Shown here one piece after another: positions 14,416-22,374 of a DNA stretch of 26,547 nucleotides (position 1 is its first letter; each line of letters opens with the position of its first letter). The stretch is taken from NCBI GenBank assembly GCA_022784805.1, contig JALFYG010000154.1, forward strand, positions 1 to 26,547, read 5' to 3'. Under the pieces are notes generated by a model. That model did not search any database. It saw only the letters and a list, made by a program, of their open reading frames with translations, and was not told where the DNA came from. A program made the translations under genes and the position numbers. The DNA comes from Spirochaetales bacterium (GTDB lineage: Bacteria; Spirochaetota; Spirochaetia; Sphaerochaetales; Sphaerochaetaceae).

Positions 14416-15270
14416 TCAGACTTCTATAGCGTCATATTGCTTTTTAAGGTTTTCAACACACCAAGCGGCATTTTCAGGAGTGGTGTTCTCAAGAGTTGCA
14501 TACACAAAAGGCTTCTCTTTCTTGAGATACTTCAGGATGGCTGTATAATCCATCTCTCCAGTTCCTGCTCCCACACTCTTGAGGCCATAACCCTCACCTG
14601 GGGTGTAGATGAAATCTTTAAAGTGAACCATTGCGATATCTGGCCCCAAAAGCTCGATGGCTTCCTGGAAGACTTCATCTCTGTGCCCGACGTTATCGAG
14701 ATCAAGCATATTCACAGGATCAAAGAGTACCTGAAGGTTATAAGATCCAATCTCATCCAATACCCTTCTACAGACCTTTGGTCCCCAGACTATGTGTCTT
14801 GCAACAGGCTCGATTGCCAATGTTACACCATAGTTCTCTGCACATTTGACCACAGGCTTCAATTCCTTGATAAAAGTTGCGAGAGCCTTGTCTGTCCTAC
14901 ACTCAGGGCAATACTTGTATTCCACATTCGGGGCACCTGTTTCAGTTCCCACCATTCCGCACCCCAAAAGTGAAGCGAAACGGATATGTGCAAAGTATTT
15001 CTCCCTTGCAGTCTTCATATACTCTTCGTCAGGATTTGCAAGATTAAGATAGTTACCGATGACGGCAATATCCAGCTGATTCTTCTCAAACAAGTGTCTC
15101 AGGTAATTTGCATATCCCGGAGTCAAAGCTGAAGGAGTACAAGGATACTCTTTCAATGCTTTTGAAAGTGCAAGATGCACACACTCAAAACCTTTTCCCT
15201 TTACAATTGGTAACAACTCAGGTAAAGGCATCTTCTCTGCGTCATGTAGTCTTAAACCAAACTGAACCAT
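14416..15270 (-). CDS. Sugar phosphate isomerase/epimerase-type TIM-barrel protein (AP_endonuc_2 family)
   Basis: A 284-residue protein with the xylose-isomerase-like TIM-barrel pattern: MVQFGLRLHDAE opening, GFECVHLALSKAL, GVTLAIEPVARH with the first metal glutamate, VLFDPVNMLD with the aspartate, IAMVHFKDF with HxKD, and YATLENTTPE with the last acidic ligand. These are the divalent-metal residues of sugar or inositol isomerases, 3-ketose epimerases and related enzymes. The exact substrate is not readable. It starts 10 nt after the GH105 gene stops, with AGGAGG at good spacing, and is the last gene of the operon. From context it should isomerise or epimerise a released uronic acid or keto-acid intermediate; that is inference. 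Confidence 0.8.
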   Translation of the reverse strand: MVQFGLRLHDAEKMPLPELLPIVKGKGFECVHLALSKALKEYPCTPSALTPGYANYLRHLFEKNQLDIAVIGNYLNLANPDEEYMKTAREKYFAHIRFASLLGCGMVGTETGAPNVEYKYCPECRTDKALATFIKELKPVVKCAENYGVTLAIEPVARHIVWGPKVCRRVLDEIGSYNLQVLFDPVNMLDLDNVGHRDEVFQEAIELLGPDIAMVHFKDFIYTPGEGYGLKSVGAGTGEMDYTAILKYLKKEKPFVYATLENTTPENAAWCVENLKKQYDAIEV

Positions 15271-15280
15271 ACTCTCCCTC

Positions 15281-16381
15281 CTATCGTCTTACATACTCTG
15301 AGTATGCCATCATGCAGGCAGCTGCACCATGCTGGTTGTCAACGCCCTGCTTCTCAGATAGATAATAACGGGGAGAGCCGTCTCTGTCACGTCTATTGTC
15401 TGGACCAGGCCCAAGGCCGGCGGAGGCGCAGATTCCATACAAGTGAAGAATTCCATCTTCACTCTTGAGATATGTTCTTCTGATACCTTCCAAAATCTCC
15501 TCACCAATCTTGCCGTAACCCTTCTCAAGCACACCAAGTCTCTCACCCTTCATAAGAGCGTAGGCAATCATAGCAGAACCGCTTGTCTCCACGTAGTTTC
15601 CAGCCATATCCTTCTCATCCACCAGCTGATAGAACATATTTGTCTTTTCATCTTTGTAGACAAGAAGACGGTCAACGGCATTCTTCAACATCGGAATAAG
15701 CTTTTCAGAAAGTGTTGTATGCTTGGATGCGATTTCGTATGTATCCACCATAGCCATCAGGAACCAGCCCTCTGCTCTGAGCCATACACATTTGGATTTT
15801 CCGCTCTCTTTATCACACCATTCCATCTCCCTGGATGTATCATTGGCATGGACATATAAGCCTCTCTTTTCATCCCACAACAAATCATGGGCTGAAGCAA
15901 ACTGAGAGAAGATATCATTCCACTTCTCGTCATCGTTGTAATCAACGACGCACTGGGCATAGAAAGGCTGTCCCATATAGAGGCCGTCAAGCCAGACCTG
16001 GTTTGGATAAATGTCTTTGTGCCAGAAGTTGCCTTCCTTTGTCCTAGGATAATCAGAAAGCATAGAGTAGACTTTCTCAACAGCCTTTACATATCTAGGA
16101 TCTCCTGTAAGGTTTCTCATTATTGTAAGAGTCTTACCAAAAGAGATCTTATCGACGTTTCTGCTCTCTGGGCAGAGATTGACTACTGTTCCGTCCGGGA
16201 GCATGAGAAAGCGGGAAGAAGAGAAGATGGCGTCACGCCAACTATTATCTCCTGTGGCGGAAGCGAGATCATCATAGCCCACCATGATGATGTCATCTTT
16301 ATAGTTCCACTTTTGCTTATCAAGCCAGAAAGGAAGGACAGTGTCCTTATATTGTCTGAAATAAGTCTCCCACATTCTCAT
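15281..16381 (-). CDS. Glycoside hydrolase family 88/105, unsaturated uronyl hydrolase (YteR-like)
   Basis: Unsaturated glucuronyl or galacturonyl hydrolase that removes a 4,5-unsaturated uronic acid from the non-reducing end of lyase products. The 366-residue (alpha/alpha)6 protein has NQVWLDGLYMGQPF with Asp132, the general acid/base of the family. Other typical segments are YDDLASATGD, CVWLRAEGWFLMAMVDTYE (with W-x-R-x-x-G-W), and YVETSGSAMIAYALMKG. There is no signal peptide, so it acts in the cytoplasm on imported disaccharides. The ATG at 16381 has GAGGAG at 4-5 nt. It follows the UxaA/GarD gene by 26 nt. Such enzymes serve pectin, rhamnogalacturonan, ulvan or glycosaminoglycan pathways; GH105 (YteR-like) fits the WLDGLYMG context best. 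Confidence 0.85.
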   Translation of the reverse strand: MRMWETYFRQYKDTVLPFWLDKQKWNYKDDIIMVGYDDLASATGDNSWRDAIFSSSRFLMLPDGTVVNLCPESRNVDKISFGKTLTIMRNLTGDPRYVKAVEKVYSMLSDYPRTKEGNFWHKDIYPNQVWLDGLYMGQPFYAQCVVDYNDDEKWNDIFSQFASAHDLLWDEKRGLYVHANDTSREMEWCDKESGKSKCVWLRAEGWFLMAMVDTYEIASKHTTLSEKLIPMLKNAVDRLLVYKDEKTNMFYQLVDEKDMAGNYVETSGSAMIAYALMKGERLGVLEKGYGKIGEEILEGIRRTYLKSEDGILHLYGICASAGLGPGPDNRRDRDGSPRYYLSEKQGVDNQHGAAACMMAYSEYVRR

Positions 16382-16407
16382 TTTCTCCTCTTTTTTTATT
16401 CTTTTGA

Positions 16408-17916
16408 TTATGTGATAGGTGCCGGATTGTCGATAATCAGGTCGTTGTAGATTCCAAGAGCTTCAGCCCTACTCTTCTTGCCGCTGGCGCAGTCAAGAAT
16501 CAAGTTGTAAACCTGAAGGCCCACCTCTTCGAAAGTACCCTCTCCTGTAATGATGTCTCCTGTGTCGATATCGAAGATATCCTTCCACTGATCTTTGATC
16601 TCATGGCGGGTACAGAGCTTGATTACAGGAATCTCTTTCAAGCTATATGGAGTTCCACGGCCTGTAGAGAAAACCTGCAGTGTGATGCCTGAAGCAAGCT
16701 GTGTTGGGCCACAGACGATATCGGAAGCTGGAGTTGCGATAAAGTGCATTCCATGCTTTGTAGGAATTTCAGCTGGTCCGAGGACATCTACAATAGGTGA
16801 GTTACCGGACTTTGCAATACTTCCCATGGACTTCTCCTTGATGTTGGAAAGTCCACCCTTCTTGTTGCCTGGAGTTGTGTTGGCGCTTCTGTCTACACCG
16901 CCCTTCTTAAGATAGTTGTCATACCAACCGATCTCTTTGATGAGCTTATCTACAGTTTCTTTGTCCTGACATCTCTTTGCAATCATCTCCACAGCATCTC
17001 TGACTTCTGTGACTTCTGAGAAAGCAGTAGTTGCGCCACCCTTTGCAAGAAGATCGAAGGCAAAGCCGATGGATGGGTTTGCACTGATTCCGCTGAAGGC
17101 ATCGGAGCCGCCGCACTGAGTTCCAACAAAGAGCTTTGAAAGAGGAAGCTCTGTGCGTATTCTCTGATTGAGCTTCTCCAGCTTCTTCTCAGCCATAGCC
17201 ATGATGGAATCGATCATGCCTGCGTAACCATCACACTCCTGAAGAACGACTACGTTATCTGAGTTGATTTCTTCCGGTTCAAGGATTCTGTCTACGCTGA
17301 GCTTCTCGCATCCGAGGGATACTACCATTATCTCGCCACCGAAGTTAGGATGGTGGGCAAGATTCTTGACGCTCCTAATTGGAATGAAAGCATCCGGAGC
17401 ATCGATAGCGACACCGCAGCCATAAGGGTGGATCAAAGCAGATACGTCATCAACGTTCTCATACTTTGGAAGAAGTTCACGTCTGATTCTTTCTGTTGCA
17501 GCTCTCAATACACCTGCACAGCACTGTACGGTTGTAGTGATGCCAAGGATATTTCTTGTTCCGGCAAACTTGCCTTCTCCATTGTCATATCCCATCCATG
17601 TTGTTCTTTCAGGCTGGAGGGAAGGATATTCCCCTTCTCCTCCGAAAGTGAGCTCGGCGAGCTCTGGTGAAGGAGGAAGAGTAAGCATCTTCTCATTGAT
17701 CCAGTCTCCCTTCTCAACATCTTCTGTAAGATAGCCGAGAACAACACCATATCTGACAACAGCGTCTCCCTTCTTTAAAGCGGTGAGAGCCACTTTATGA
17801 CCCTGGGGAACATCTGAGCGCAGAGTGATATCCATACCTTCCAGTACATCACCCTTCTTTGCTTCCTTGATAACAACAGCGACATTATCTTTTTTGTTGA
17901 TTTTAATGGCTCTCAT
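16408..17916 (-). CDS. UxaA/GarD-family acid-sugar dehydratase (altronate or galactarate dehydratase)
   Basis: Iron-dependent dehydratase of 502 residues, length as in UxaA (about 495) and GarD (about 523). The N-terminal SAF-like domain (about 1-75) includes GDVLEGMDITLRSDVPQGHKVALTALKKGDAVVRYG in two parts. The catalytic domain follows with GTRNILGITTTVQCC (119-133), HPYGCG (163-168) and the signature CGGSDAFSGISANPSIG (268-284). Galactarate dehydratases share the CGGSDAFSG block and altronate dehydratases are closely related, so the substrate is open. The partner reductase of GarR type tips the balance toward galactarate or glucarate. The gene begins 8 nt after the DHDPS-fold gene, whose stop codon overlaps the GAGGTG ribosome binding site. 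Confidence 0.85.
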   Translation of the reverse strand: MRAIKINKKDNVAVVIKEAKKGDVLEGMDITLRSDVPQGHKVALTALKKGDAVVRYGVVLGYLTEDVEKGDWINEKMLTLPPSPELAELTFGGEGEYPSLQPERTTWMGYDNGEGKFAGTRNILGITTTVQCCAGVLRAATERIRRELLPKYENVDDVSALIHPYGCGVAIDAPDAFIPIRSVKNLAHHPNFGGEIMVVSLGCEKLSVDRILEPEEINSDNVVVLQECDGYAGMIDSIMAMAEKKLEKLNQRIRTELPLSKLFVGTQCGGSDAFSGISANPSIGFAFDLLAKGGATTAFSEVTEVRDAVEMIAKRCQDKETVDKLIKEIGWYDNYLKKGGVDRSANTTPGNKKGGLSNIKEKSMGSIAKSGNSPIVDVLGPAEIPTKHGMHFIATPASDIVCGPTQLASGITLQVFSTGRGTPYSLKEIPVIKLCTRHEIKDQWKDIFDIDTGDIITGEGTFEEVGLQVYNLILDCASGKKSRAEALGIYNDLIIDNPAPIT

Positions 17917-17924
17917 ATTTCACC

Positions 17925-18824
17925 TCAAATAAGATCTGCCTTCTTCATGGCAGCGACGATGCCGTCTCTGGCCTTTCCTTCTGGAGTAGGAAGGTTTGGT
18001 CTGTATGGAACACCTACATCACGTCCAACAAGGTTAGCCATATCCTTTGCTGCTACTGGGAAGGAAGCTGCATCCATGCTGAGTCTTACAGGATTAAGCT
18101 TGAACTGTGCCTCCAAAGATCCCTTGTAGTCGCCGGCAACAAACTTGTTATATACATCAGTGATCAAGTGAGGCATAAAGTTAGCTGCTGTGCATACACC
18201 TCCGACTGCCCCATGGCAGAGGGCAGCATAGAGAAGAGTGTCCTTTCCTCCGAAAACCTTGAAGTCTACGTCTCTTGTTCTTCTGATGAACTCTTCCATC
18301 TGTGTGATGTCACCGCTTGTATCTTTCATACCCACGATGTTCTCGACTTCATGGGCAAGTCTGTCAACAAGGTTGGCGCTCATTGTGTAGCCTACGCGTC
18401 CTGGGTTGTTATAGAGAAGCATTGGTGTTGAAGGAACAGCATCTGCAATAGTCTTGAAGTGCAGGAAGAGTTCTTCTTCTGTAGGCTTCAGGAACATTGG
18501 CTGAAGTACAGAGATACCATAAGCTCCTTTTGCTACTGCCATCTTTGCAAGTCTTACGCACTTTTTTGTGCTGATAGCTCCGATTCCGAAATATACAGGG
18601 ACTCTTCCATTGCTTTCTGAGATCATGATCTCCAAGCCCCTTTCCATTTCATCTTCTTCAACCATGTAAAACTCGCCATTGCTGCCAAAAGCAAGAATTC
18701 CCAATACGCCGCCTTCGATAACATAGTTAACCTGGCTTCTCAGTTTTGCTTCGTCAATTTTCTCGTTTTCATCGATTGGAGTGAGAATTGGAACCACCAC
18801 TCCTTTTATAAGGCTTTTGTCCAT
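17925..18824 (-). CDS. DHDPS/NAL-superfamily aldolase or dehydratase acting on keto-deoxy acid sugars
   Basis: Class I (Schiff-base) TIM-barrel enzyme of 299 residues. Lys167 in VGMKDTSGD forms the Schiff base and Tyr138 in LLYNNPGRVGY is the conserved proton relay. The carboxylate-binding loop is GSNGEF (47-52) rather than the GTTGE of true dihydrodipicolinate synthase, so lysine synthesis is unlikely. Members with acid-sugar substrates include 2-keto-3-deoxygluconate aldolases and 5-keto-4-deoxyglucarate dehydratases. Placed between a GarR-like reductase and a UxaA/GarD dehydratase, the likely substrate is 5-keto-4-deoxy-glucarate or 2-keto-3-deoxy acid. Start ATG 18824 has TGAGGT upstream, 7 nt after garR. 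Confidence 0.85.
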   Translation of the reverse strand: MDKSLIKGVVVPILTPIDENEKIDEAKLRSQVNYVIEGGVLGILAFGSNGEFYMVEEDEMERGLEIMISESNGRVPVYFGIGAISTKKCVRLAKMAVAKGAYGISVLQPMFLKPTEEELFLHFKTIADAVPSTPMLLYNNPGRVGYTMSANLVDRLAHEVENIVGMKDTSGDITQMEEFIRRTRDVDFKVFGGKDTLLYAALCHGAVGGVCTAANFMPHLITDVYNKFVAGDYKGSLEAQFKLNPVRLSMDAASFPVAAKDMANLVGRDVGVPYRPNLPTPEGKARDGIVAAMKKADLI

Positions 18825-18831
18825 ATTTACC

Positions 18832-19722
18832 TCAGTCTTTTTTCTCTACGGAAACAGCAGATATCTTCTCGTAATAGCGAACAAGTGCGCTATGGTCTTC
18901 TTTTCCACATCCATCATTCTTCAATGCCTGCATCATTTCCATGACAGACGCTGTGAGAGGAAGGGATGTAGAGGTTGCGTGAGCTGCGTTGATGGCATTG
19001 TTAAGGTCTTTGATGTGAAGTTCGATTCTGAAACCTGGCTTGAAGTTGTGGTCCATCATCATCGGGGCCTTTGCATCAAGGACTGTAGAACCAGCAAGTC
19101 CACCTCTGATAGCGTTATAAACAAGCGCTGGATCAGCGCCATTCTTTACAGCAAGTGTAAGAGCTTCGGAAACAGCTGCGATGTTGATGGCAACGATGAC
19201 CTGGTTAGCAAGCTTAGCCACGTTTCCGCTTCCAAGAGCGCCTACGTATGTAACGGAAGCAGCCATTGTCTTCAAAAGATCATAATACTTGTCGAAAGTC
19301 TCCTTGTTTCCACCACACATGACAGAGAGTGTGCCGTCGATAGCCTTTGGTTCTCCTCCGGAAACAGGAGCATCCATCAACTCGATTCCCTTCTTAGCAA
19401 GTTCTGCACCGATGCTCTTGCTTTCAACAGGATCGATGGAACTCATATCGATGACAACTGTGCCTTCCTTTGCACCGTCGATGATTCCGTCTTTTCCAAG
19501 ACATACTTCCCTGACCTGAGGTGAGTTTGGAACCATTGTGATGATGACGCTGCACTTCTCTGCAACTTCTTTTGATGAAGAAGCAGCTTCTGCACCACAT
19601 GCAACAAGCTCGTCGACGCTGGCTCTGCTGCGGTTATATACAACAAGTTCATGTCCGTTCTTAAGAATATTTTTGCTCATGGGCTTTCCCATGATTCCCA
19701 ATCCAATGAATCCTACTTTCAT
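18832..19722 (-). CDS. garR: Beta-hydroxyacid dehydrogenase, probable tartronate semialdehyde reductase
   Basis: NAD(P)H-dependent reductase of the 3-hydroxyisobutyrate dehydrogenase family, 296 residues, the length of GarR/GlxR. GLGIMG (7-12) is the dinucleotide site and DAPVSGGEPKAIDGTLS (117-133) the substrate signature with SGG. Lys170 in GSGNVAKLANQ is the catalytic lysine. The start is the ATG at 19722 with GGAGGAG immediately upstream; the frame extends to 19767 without a ribosome binding site. It is the first gene of the five-gene operon. In galactarate/glucarate catabolism this enzyme reduces tartronate semialdehyde to glycerate. 3-hydroxyisobutyrate or other short hydroxyacids cannot be excluded by sequence alone, so the gene symbol is a contextual call. 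Confidence 0.75.
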   Translation of the reverse strand: MKVGFIGLGIMGKPMSKNILKNGHELVVYNRSRASVDELVACGAEAASSSKEVAEKCSVIITMVPNSPQVREVCLGKDGIIDGAKEGTVVIDMSSIDPVESKSIGAELAKKGIELMDAPVSGGEPKAIDGTLSVMCGGNKETFDKYYDLLKTMAASVTYVGALGSGNVAKLANQVIVAINIAAVSEALTLAVKNGADPALVYNAIRGGLAGSTVLDAKAPMMMDHNFKPGFRIELHIKDLNNAINAAHATSTSLPLTASVMEMMQALKNDGCGKEDHSALVRYYEKISAVSVEKKD

Positions 19723-19782
19723 ATTCTCCTCCGACAGAAGTTTATTTTTAAAGGAAATGTATCCCATCCTTTCGGTATCAGA

Positions 19783-19818
19783 TTATTCCAGAGAAGGAGA
19801 AAGAGCAAATTGGAATAA
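19783..19818. promoter_or_regulatory. Inverted-repeat operator candidate in the divergent acid-sugar promoter region
   Basis: TTATTCCA (19783-19790) and TGGAATAA (19811-19818) are a perfect 8-bp inverted repeat 20 nt apart, midway between the divergent garR-like operon and the esterase gene. The right arm lies inside AATTGGAATAACCGATT (19808-19824), which has AATTGG/CCGATT half-sites like those of GntR-family uronate regulators such as UxuR/ExuR. No regulator of that type is encoded in the window. Confidence 0.4.
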
Positions 19819-19881
19819 CCGATTCCCTCTTTCGCAAAAACTAATGATGGCTTTTTGCCCTTTTCGGTGGACAATTCTTAT

Positions 19882-20967
19882 ATGTCAAATAAGCTTATTT
19901 CTACTTATTACACATCCATCGCTTCTTTAAAACGAAGGATGGAGATGAACTACAGGACTTATGGGTTCAATGGCCCTTATGAAAGAGAAGTCTTCGAAGA
20001 GTGGCAGGAAAAGGCCATAGATAGGCTTTCCTATCTTCTTGGTTTGGATATAATTAAAAGAGATGCAGGAAATCTCGATTTCAAAGAAAGAATAGAGAGT
20101 ACTGTCACATTGGGAAATGGAATAAAGAGAGAGCATACATACATCGACACGGAAGAAGACGTGACAATGCCTCTATTTATCCTCCACCCTTCCACTCCTT
20201 CCAAAGGCACCTTCATCGCCTATGCAGGCCACAATGGAGCCGGAAAAGAATCTGTAGCAGGGATCAGGGATAATAAATCTGTAGTAGAGAAAATCGAAAA
20301 ATATAACTACGACTATGGCTTGAAGCTGACAGAGATGGGTTACACAGTTATATGCCCGGACCCAAGGGGTTTCGGAGAAAGAAGGGAAACAACCACACAA
20401 GGTGACGAAGACGACAAGTATCTTAAGTCATCCTGTAAGGAATTGGCCCAGTCCGCCTTGGTCCTTGGCTTTACCCTCCAAGGCCTCTATGTCTGGGACA
20501 CCATGAGACTTATCGATTACCTGGAGACCAGGGAAGATATAGACACATCAAAGTTGGGGGTAATCGGCTTCAGCGGCGGTGGAATGCAGGCTCTATATGC
20601 CACAGCCTTGGAGAAGAGGATAAAGAAGGCGATCATCTCTGGGTATTTCTATGGCTTTGAAGAGTCACTATTGGAGCTGAATTCAAACTGTCAATGTAAC
20701 TATGTACCTTCTGTCTTCACTTCCTTCGATATGGGGGACATCGCCTCCCTCATAGCCCCGAGACCTCTTGCCATCCAATCTTGTTTATCTGACCACCTGG
20801 AAGGAAGAAGAGGTATGGAAAACGTAATGGAGCAGATGGATATCTTATCCAAAAGCTATGAAATATATGGAAAGACTATCTTCCACGACACACCACCGGG
20901 AGACCATGCTTTCCATAACGATAAACTGGAAGAGATTATGAATTTCTTCGAAAAGGAGAGCGTATGA
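19882..20967 (+). CDS. Alpha/beta-hydrolase, acetylxylan-esterase-like carboxylesterase
   Basis: A cytoplasmic 361-residue hydrolase without a signal peptide. GFSGGGMQALYATAL carries the G-x-S-x-G nucleophile elbow, CLSDHLEGRRG supplies the likely acid and PPGDHAFH the histidine. GTFIAYAGHNGAG is the oxyanion-hole strand and VICPDPRGFGERRE a typical family segment. The family (abhydrolase_7-like) includes acetylxylan esterases and other carbohydrate esterases. Removing acetyl or methyl esters from imported uronides would fit its place next to GH105 and two dehydratases. The start is uncertain: ATG 19882 gives MSNKLISTYY, but ATG 19945 (MNYRTYGF) has AAGGA 5 nt upstream. Its TGA overlaps the next ATG. 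Confidence 0.75.
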   Translation: MSNKLISTYYTSIASLKRRMEMNYRTYGFNGPYEREVFEEWQEKAIDRLSYLLGLDIIKRDAGNLDFKERIESTVTLGNGIKREHTYIDTEEDVTMPLFILHPSTPSKGTFIAYAGHNGAGKESVAGIRDNKSVVEKIEKYNYDYGLKLTEMGYTVICPDPRGFGERRETTTQGDEDDKYLKSSCKELAQSALVLGFTLQGLYVWDTMRLIDYLETREDIDTSKLGVIGFSGGGMQALYATALEKRIKKAIISGYFYGFEESLLELNSNCQCNYVPSVFTSFDMGDIASLIAPRPLAIQSCLSDHLEGRRGMENVMEQMDILSKSYEIYGKTIFHDTPPGDHAFHNDKLEEIMNFFEKESV

Positions 20968-22103
20968 AAATAATCGATGTAAAGGTCCTGCAGTTCCACG
21001 CAGTGTCACATGTGGTGAGAGACTCTGAATTCCATGTTCACCCAGGCCCGGCTCACGACAGCGTAGAAAAAGTCCTTGTAATAAAGTGCGATGACGGAAC
21101 AGAAGGGTTGGCTTTCGGTCCAATGGATGAAAGAGTAATCCAGTCTACAGTAAAAGAAATCCTAATTGGAGAAGATCCTTTTTTCAGGGAAAGGATTTGG
21201 AGAAGACTCGTACAGTTGCAGAGACTGAGAAGAAATCTCACGGAAGATACACTCTGCGCCGTAGACATCGCCATCTGGGATATTTGTGGAAAGAAACTAA
21301 ACCTTCCTGTCTCAAAGATACTGGGACAGTACCGTGAAACAGTTCCTTGCTACGCTTCCATCATGGTGGGAGACGACATCCCTGGTGGACTTGATACTCC
21401 TTCTGCCTATGCAAAATTTGCAGCTTCTCTTGTAAAGCAGGGCTACAAAGCCATCAAACTCCATACTTGGATGCCACCAATCGTTCCTGAGCCAAGCGTA
21501 AAGATGGACTTGGAGGCAGCAAGAAAAGTAAGGGAAGAGGTTGGAGACGACATTGTTCTTCTAATGGATCCATACCACTTCTATTCACGAGAAGAGGCAT
21601 TGGAACTTGCTGACGGCCTCCACTCACTGGGATTCTTATGGATGGAGGAGCCACTTGATGAACACTCCATGGAGAACTTCATATGGCTACAGAAGAATAC
21701 AAAGCTTCATATCTGCGGACCTGAGACAATCGAAGGCAAGATGTATTCAAGAGCAGATTGGATCAGACACAATGCAACAGATATTGGAAGAGCCGGCGTA
21801 ATTTACTCCGGAGGAATTACATCCGTCATGAAGACTGTCCACTTGTATGAAGCAAATGGAATGAGTTTGGAATTGCATGGCAACCACATTGCATCCCTCC
21901 ATATCCTTGGAGCCATGGGAATAGATGGAAAATACTTCGAAAGAGGTATGCTTCATCCTCTTCTTGACTATGAAACACCAAAGCCATGGTTTACGAGAAT
22001 CCATGACCCATTGCTTCCTGATGGAACTGTACCAGTCCCTACAGATAGCGGCATAGGCTATGCTCCAAACTGGGATTATATCAACGACAATCTCATTAAA
22101 TGA
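20964..22103 (+). CDS. Enolase-superfamily (MR/MLE) acid-sugar dehydratase
   Basis: A 379-residue enzyme of the mandelate racemase group. Metal ligands Asp202 (LLMDPYHFY), Glu228 (WMEEPLDE) and Glu254 (GPETIEG) are spaced by 26 residues each, the same spacing as in mandelate racemase (195, 221, 247). KLH at 165-167 replaces the K-x-K motif, and His305 (LELHGNH) with Asp273 (TDIGRAG) can form the His-Asp base. Such K-x-H variants are known in rhamnonate-type dehydratases. The likely reaction is beta-elimination of water from an aldonate or aldarate; the substrate is unknown. The ATG overlaps the stop of the esterase gene (ATGA), so they are co-translated. Confidence 0.85.
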   Translation: MKIIDVKVLQFHAVSHVVRDSEFHVHPGPAHDSVEKVLVIKCDDGTEGLAFGPMDERVIQSTVKEILIGEDPFFRERIWRRLVQLQRLRRNLTEDTLCAVDIAIWDICGKKLNLPVSKILGQYRETVPCYASIMVGDDIPGGLDTPSAYAKFAASLVKQGYKAIKLHTWMPPIVPEPSVKMDLEAARKVREEVGDDIVLLMDPYHFYSREEALELADGLHSLGFLWMEEPLDEHSMENFIWLQKNTKLHICGPETIEGKMYSRADWIRHNATDIGRAGVIYSGGITSVMKTVHLYEANGMSLELHGNHIASLHILGAMGIDGKYFERGMLHPLLDYETPKPWFTRIHDPLLPDGTVPVPTDSGIGYAPNWDYINDNLIK

Positions 22104-22110
22104 CGATTCT

Positions 22111-22374
22111 TTAGGCGTGGGGCAGAACTCTGCGCCTAATTCTCATTTTGTTTATAGGCAGCATCAATCTTTCTAGTCGGAATATCCACTTCGATATTCT
22201 GGCTAGAAATTTTTCTTAGGCCTTGGAGCCTATCTTATTTAATAGAAGTCATTGGCCAAAAGAGATCATATCGTAGTCGTAGATACTATTTACGATAAAA
22301 CGCCCCTTGGTTTCCCAAGGGGACGAAATATCACAATTAGAAGAACATCGGTTGTCGTCAAGACCGATTCTCTC
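22111..22374. terminator. Terminator-rich gap between convergent dehydratase and tctA
   Basis: The gap between the dehydratase stop and the tctA stop is a chain of hairpins. TTAGGCG/CGCCTAA (22111-22139) encloses GCAGA-AC-TCTGC. A 17-bp stem (22170-22186 with 22193-22209, two G-T wobbles, loop CACTTC) is followed by TTTTT: the plus-strand terminator. TAGGC/GCCTA is at 22217-22232. CCCCTTGG-TTTC-CCAAGGGG (22303-22322), followed on the minus strand by CGTTTTATC, is the tct operon terminator. ATCGGT/ACCGAT lies at 22347-22368. No open reading frame of note. Confidence 0.7.

Noticed and set aside
17925..18824. DHDPS-fold protein as DapA of lysine synthesis.
   Set aside because: The carboxylate loop is GSNGE rather than GTTGE, and the gene sits in an acid-sugar operon, not with lysine genes.
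22111..22139. TTAGGCG/CGCCTAA stem as a possible integron attC site.
   Set aside because: attC sites need GTTRRRY/RYYYAAC core boxes and an asymmetric arm; these are missing and there is no integrase or cassette array. The position after a stop codon fits a terminator.
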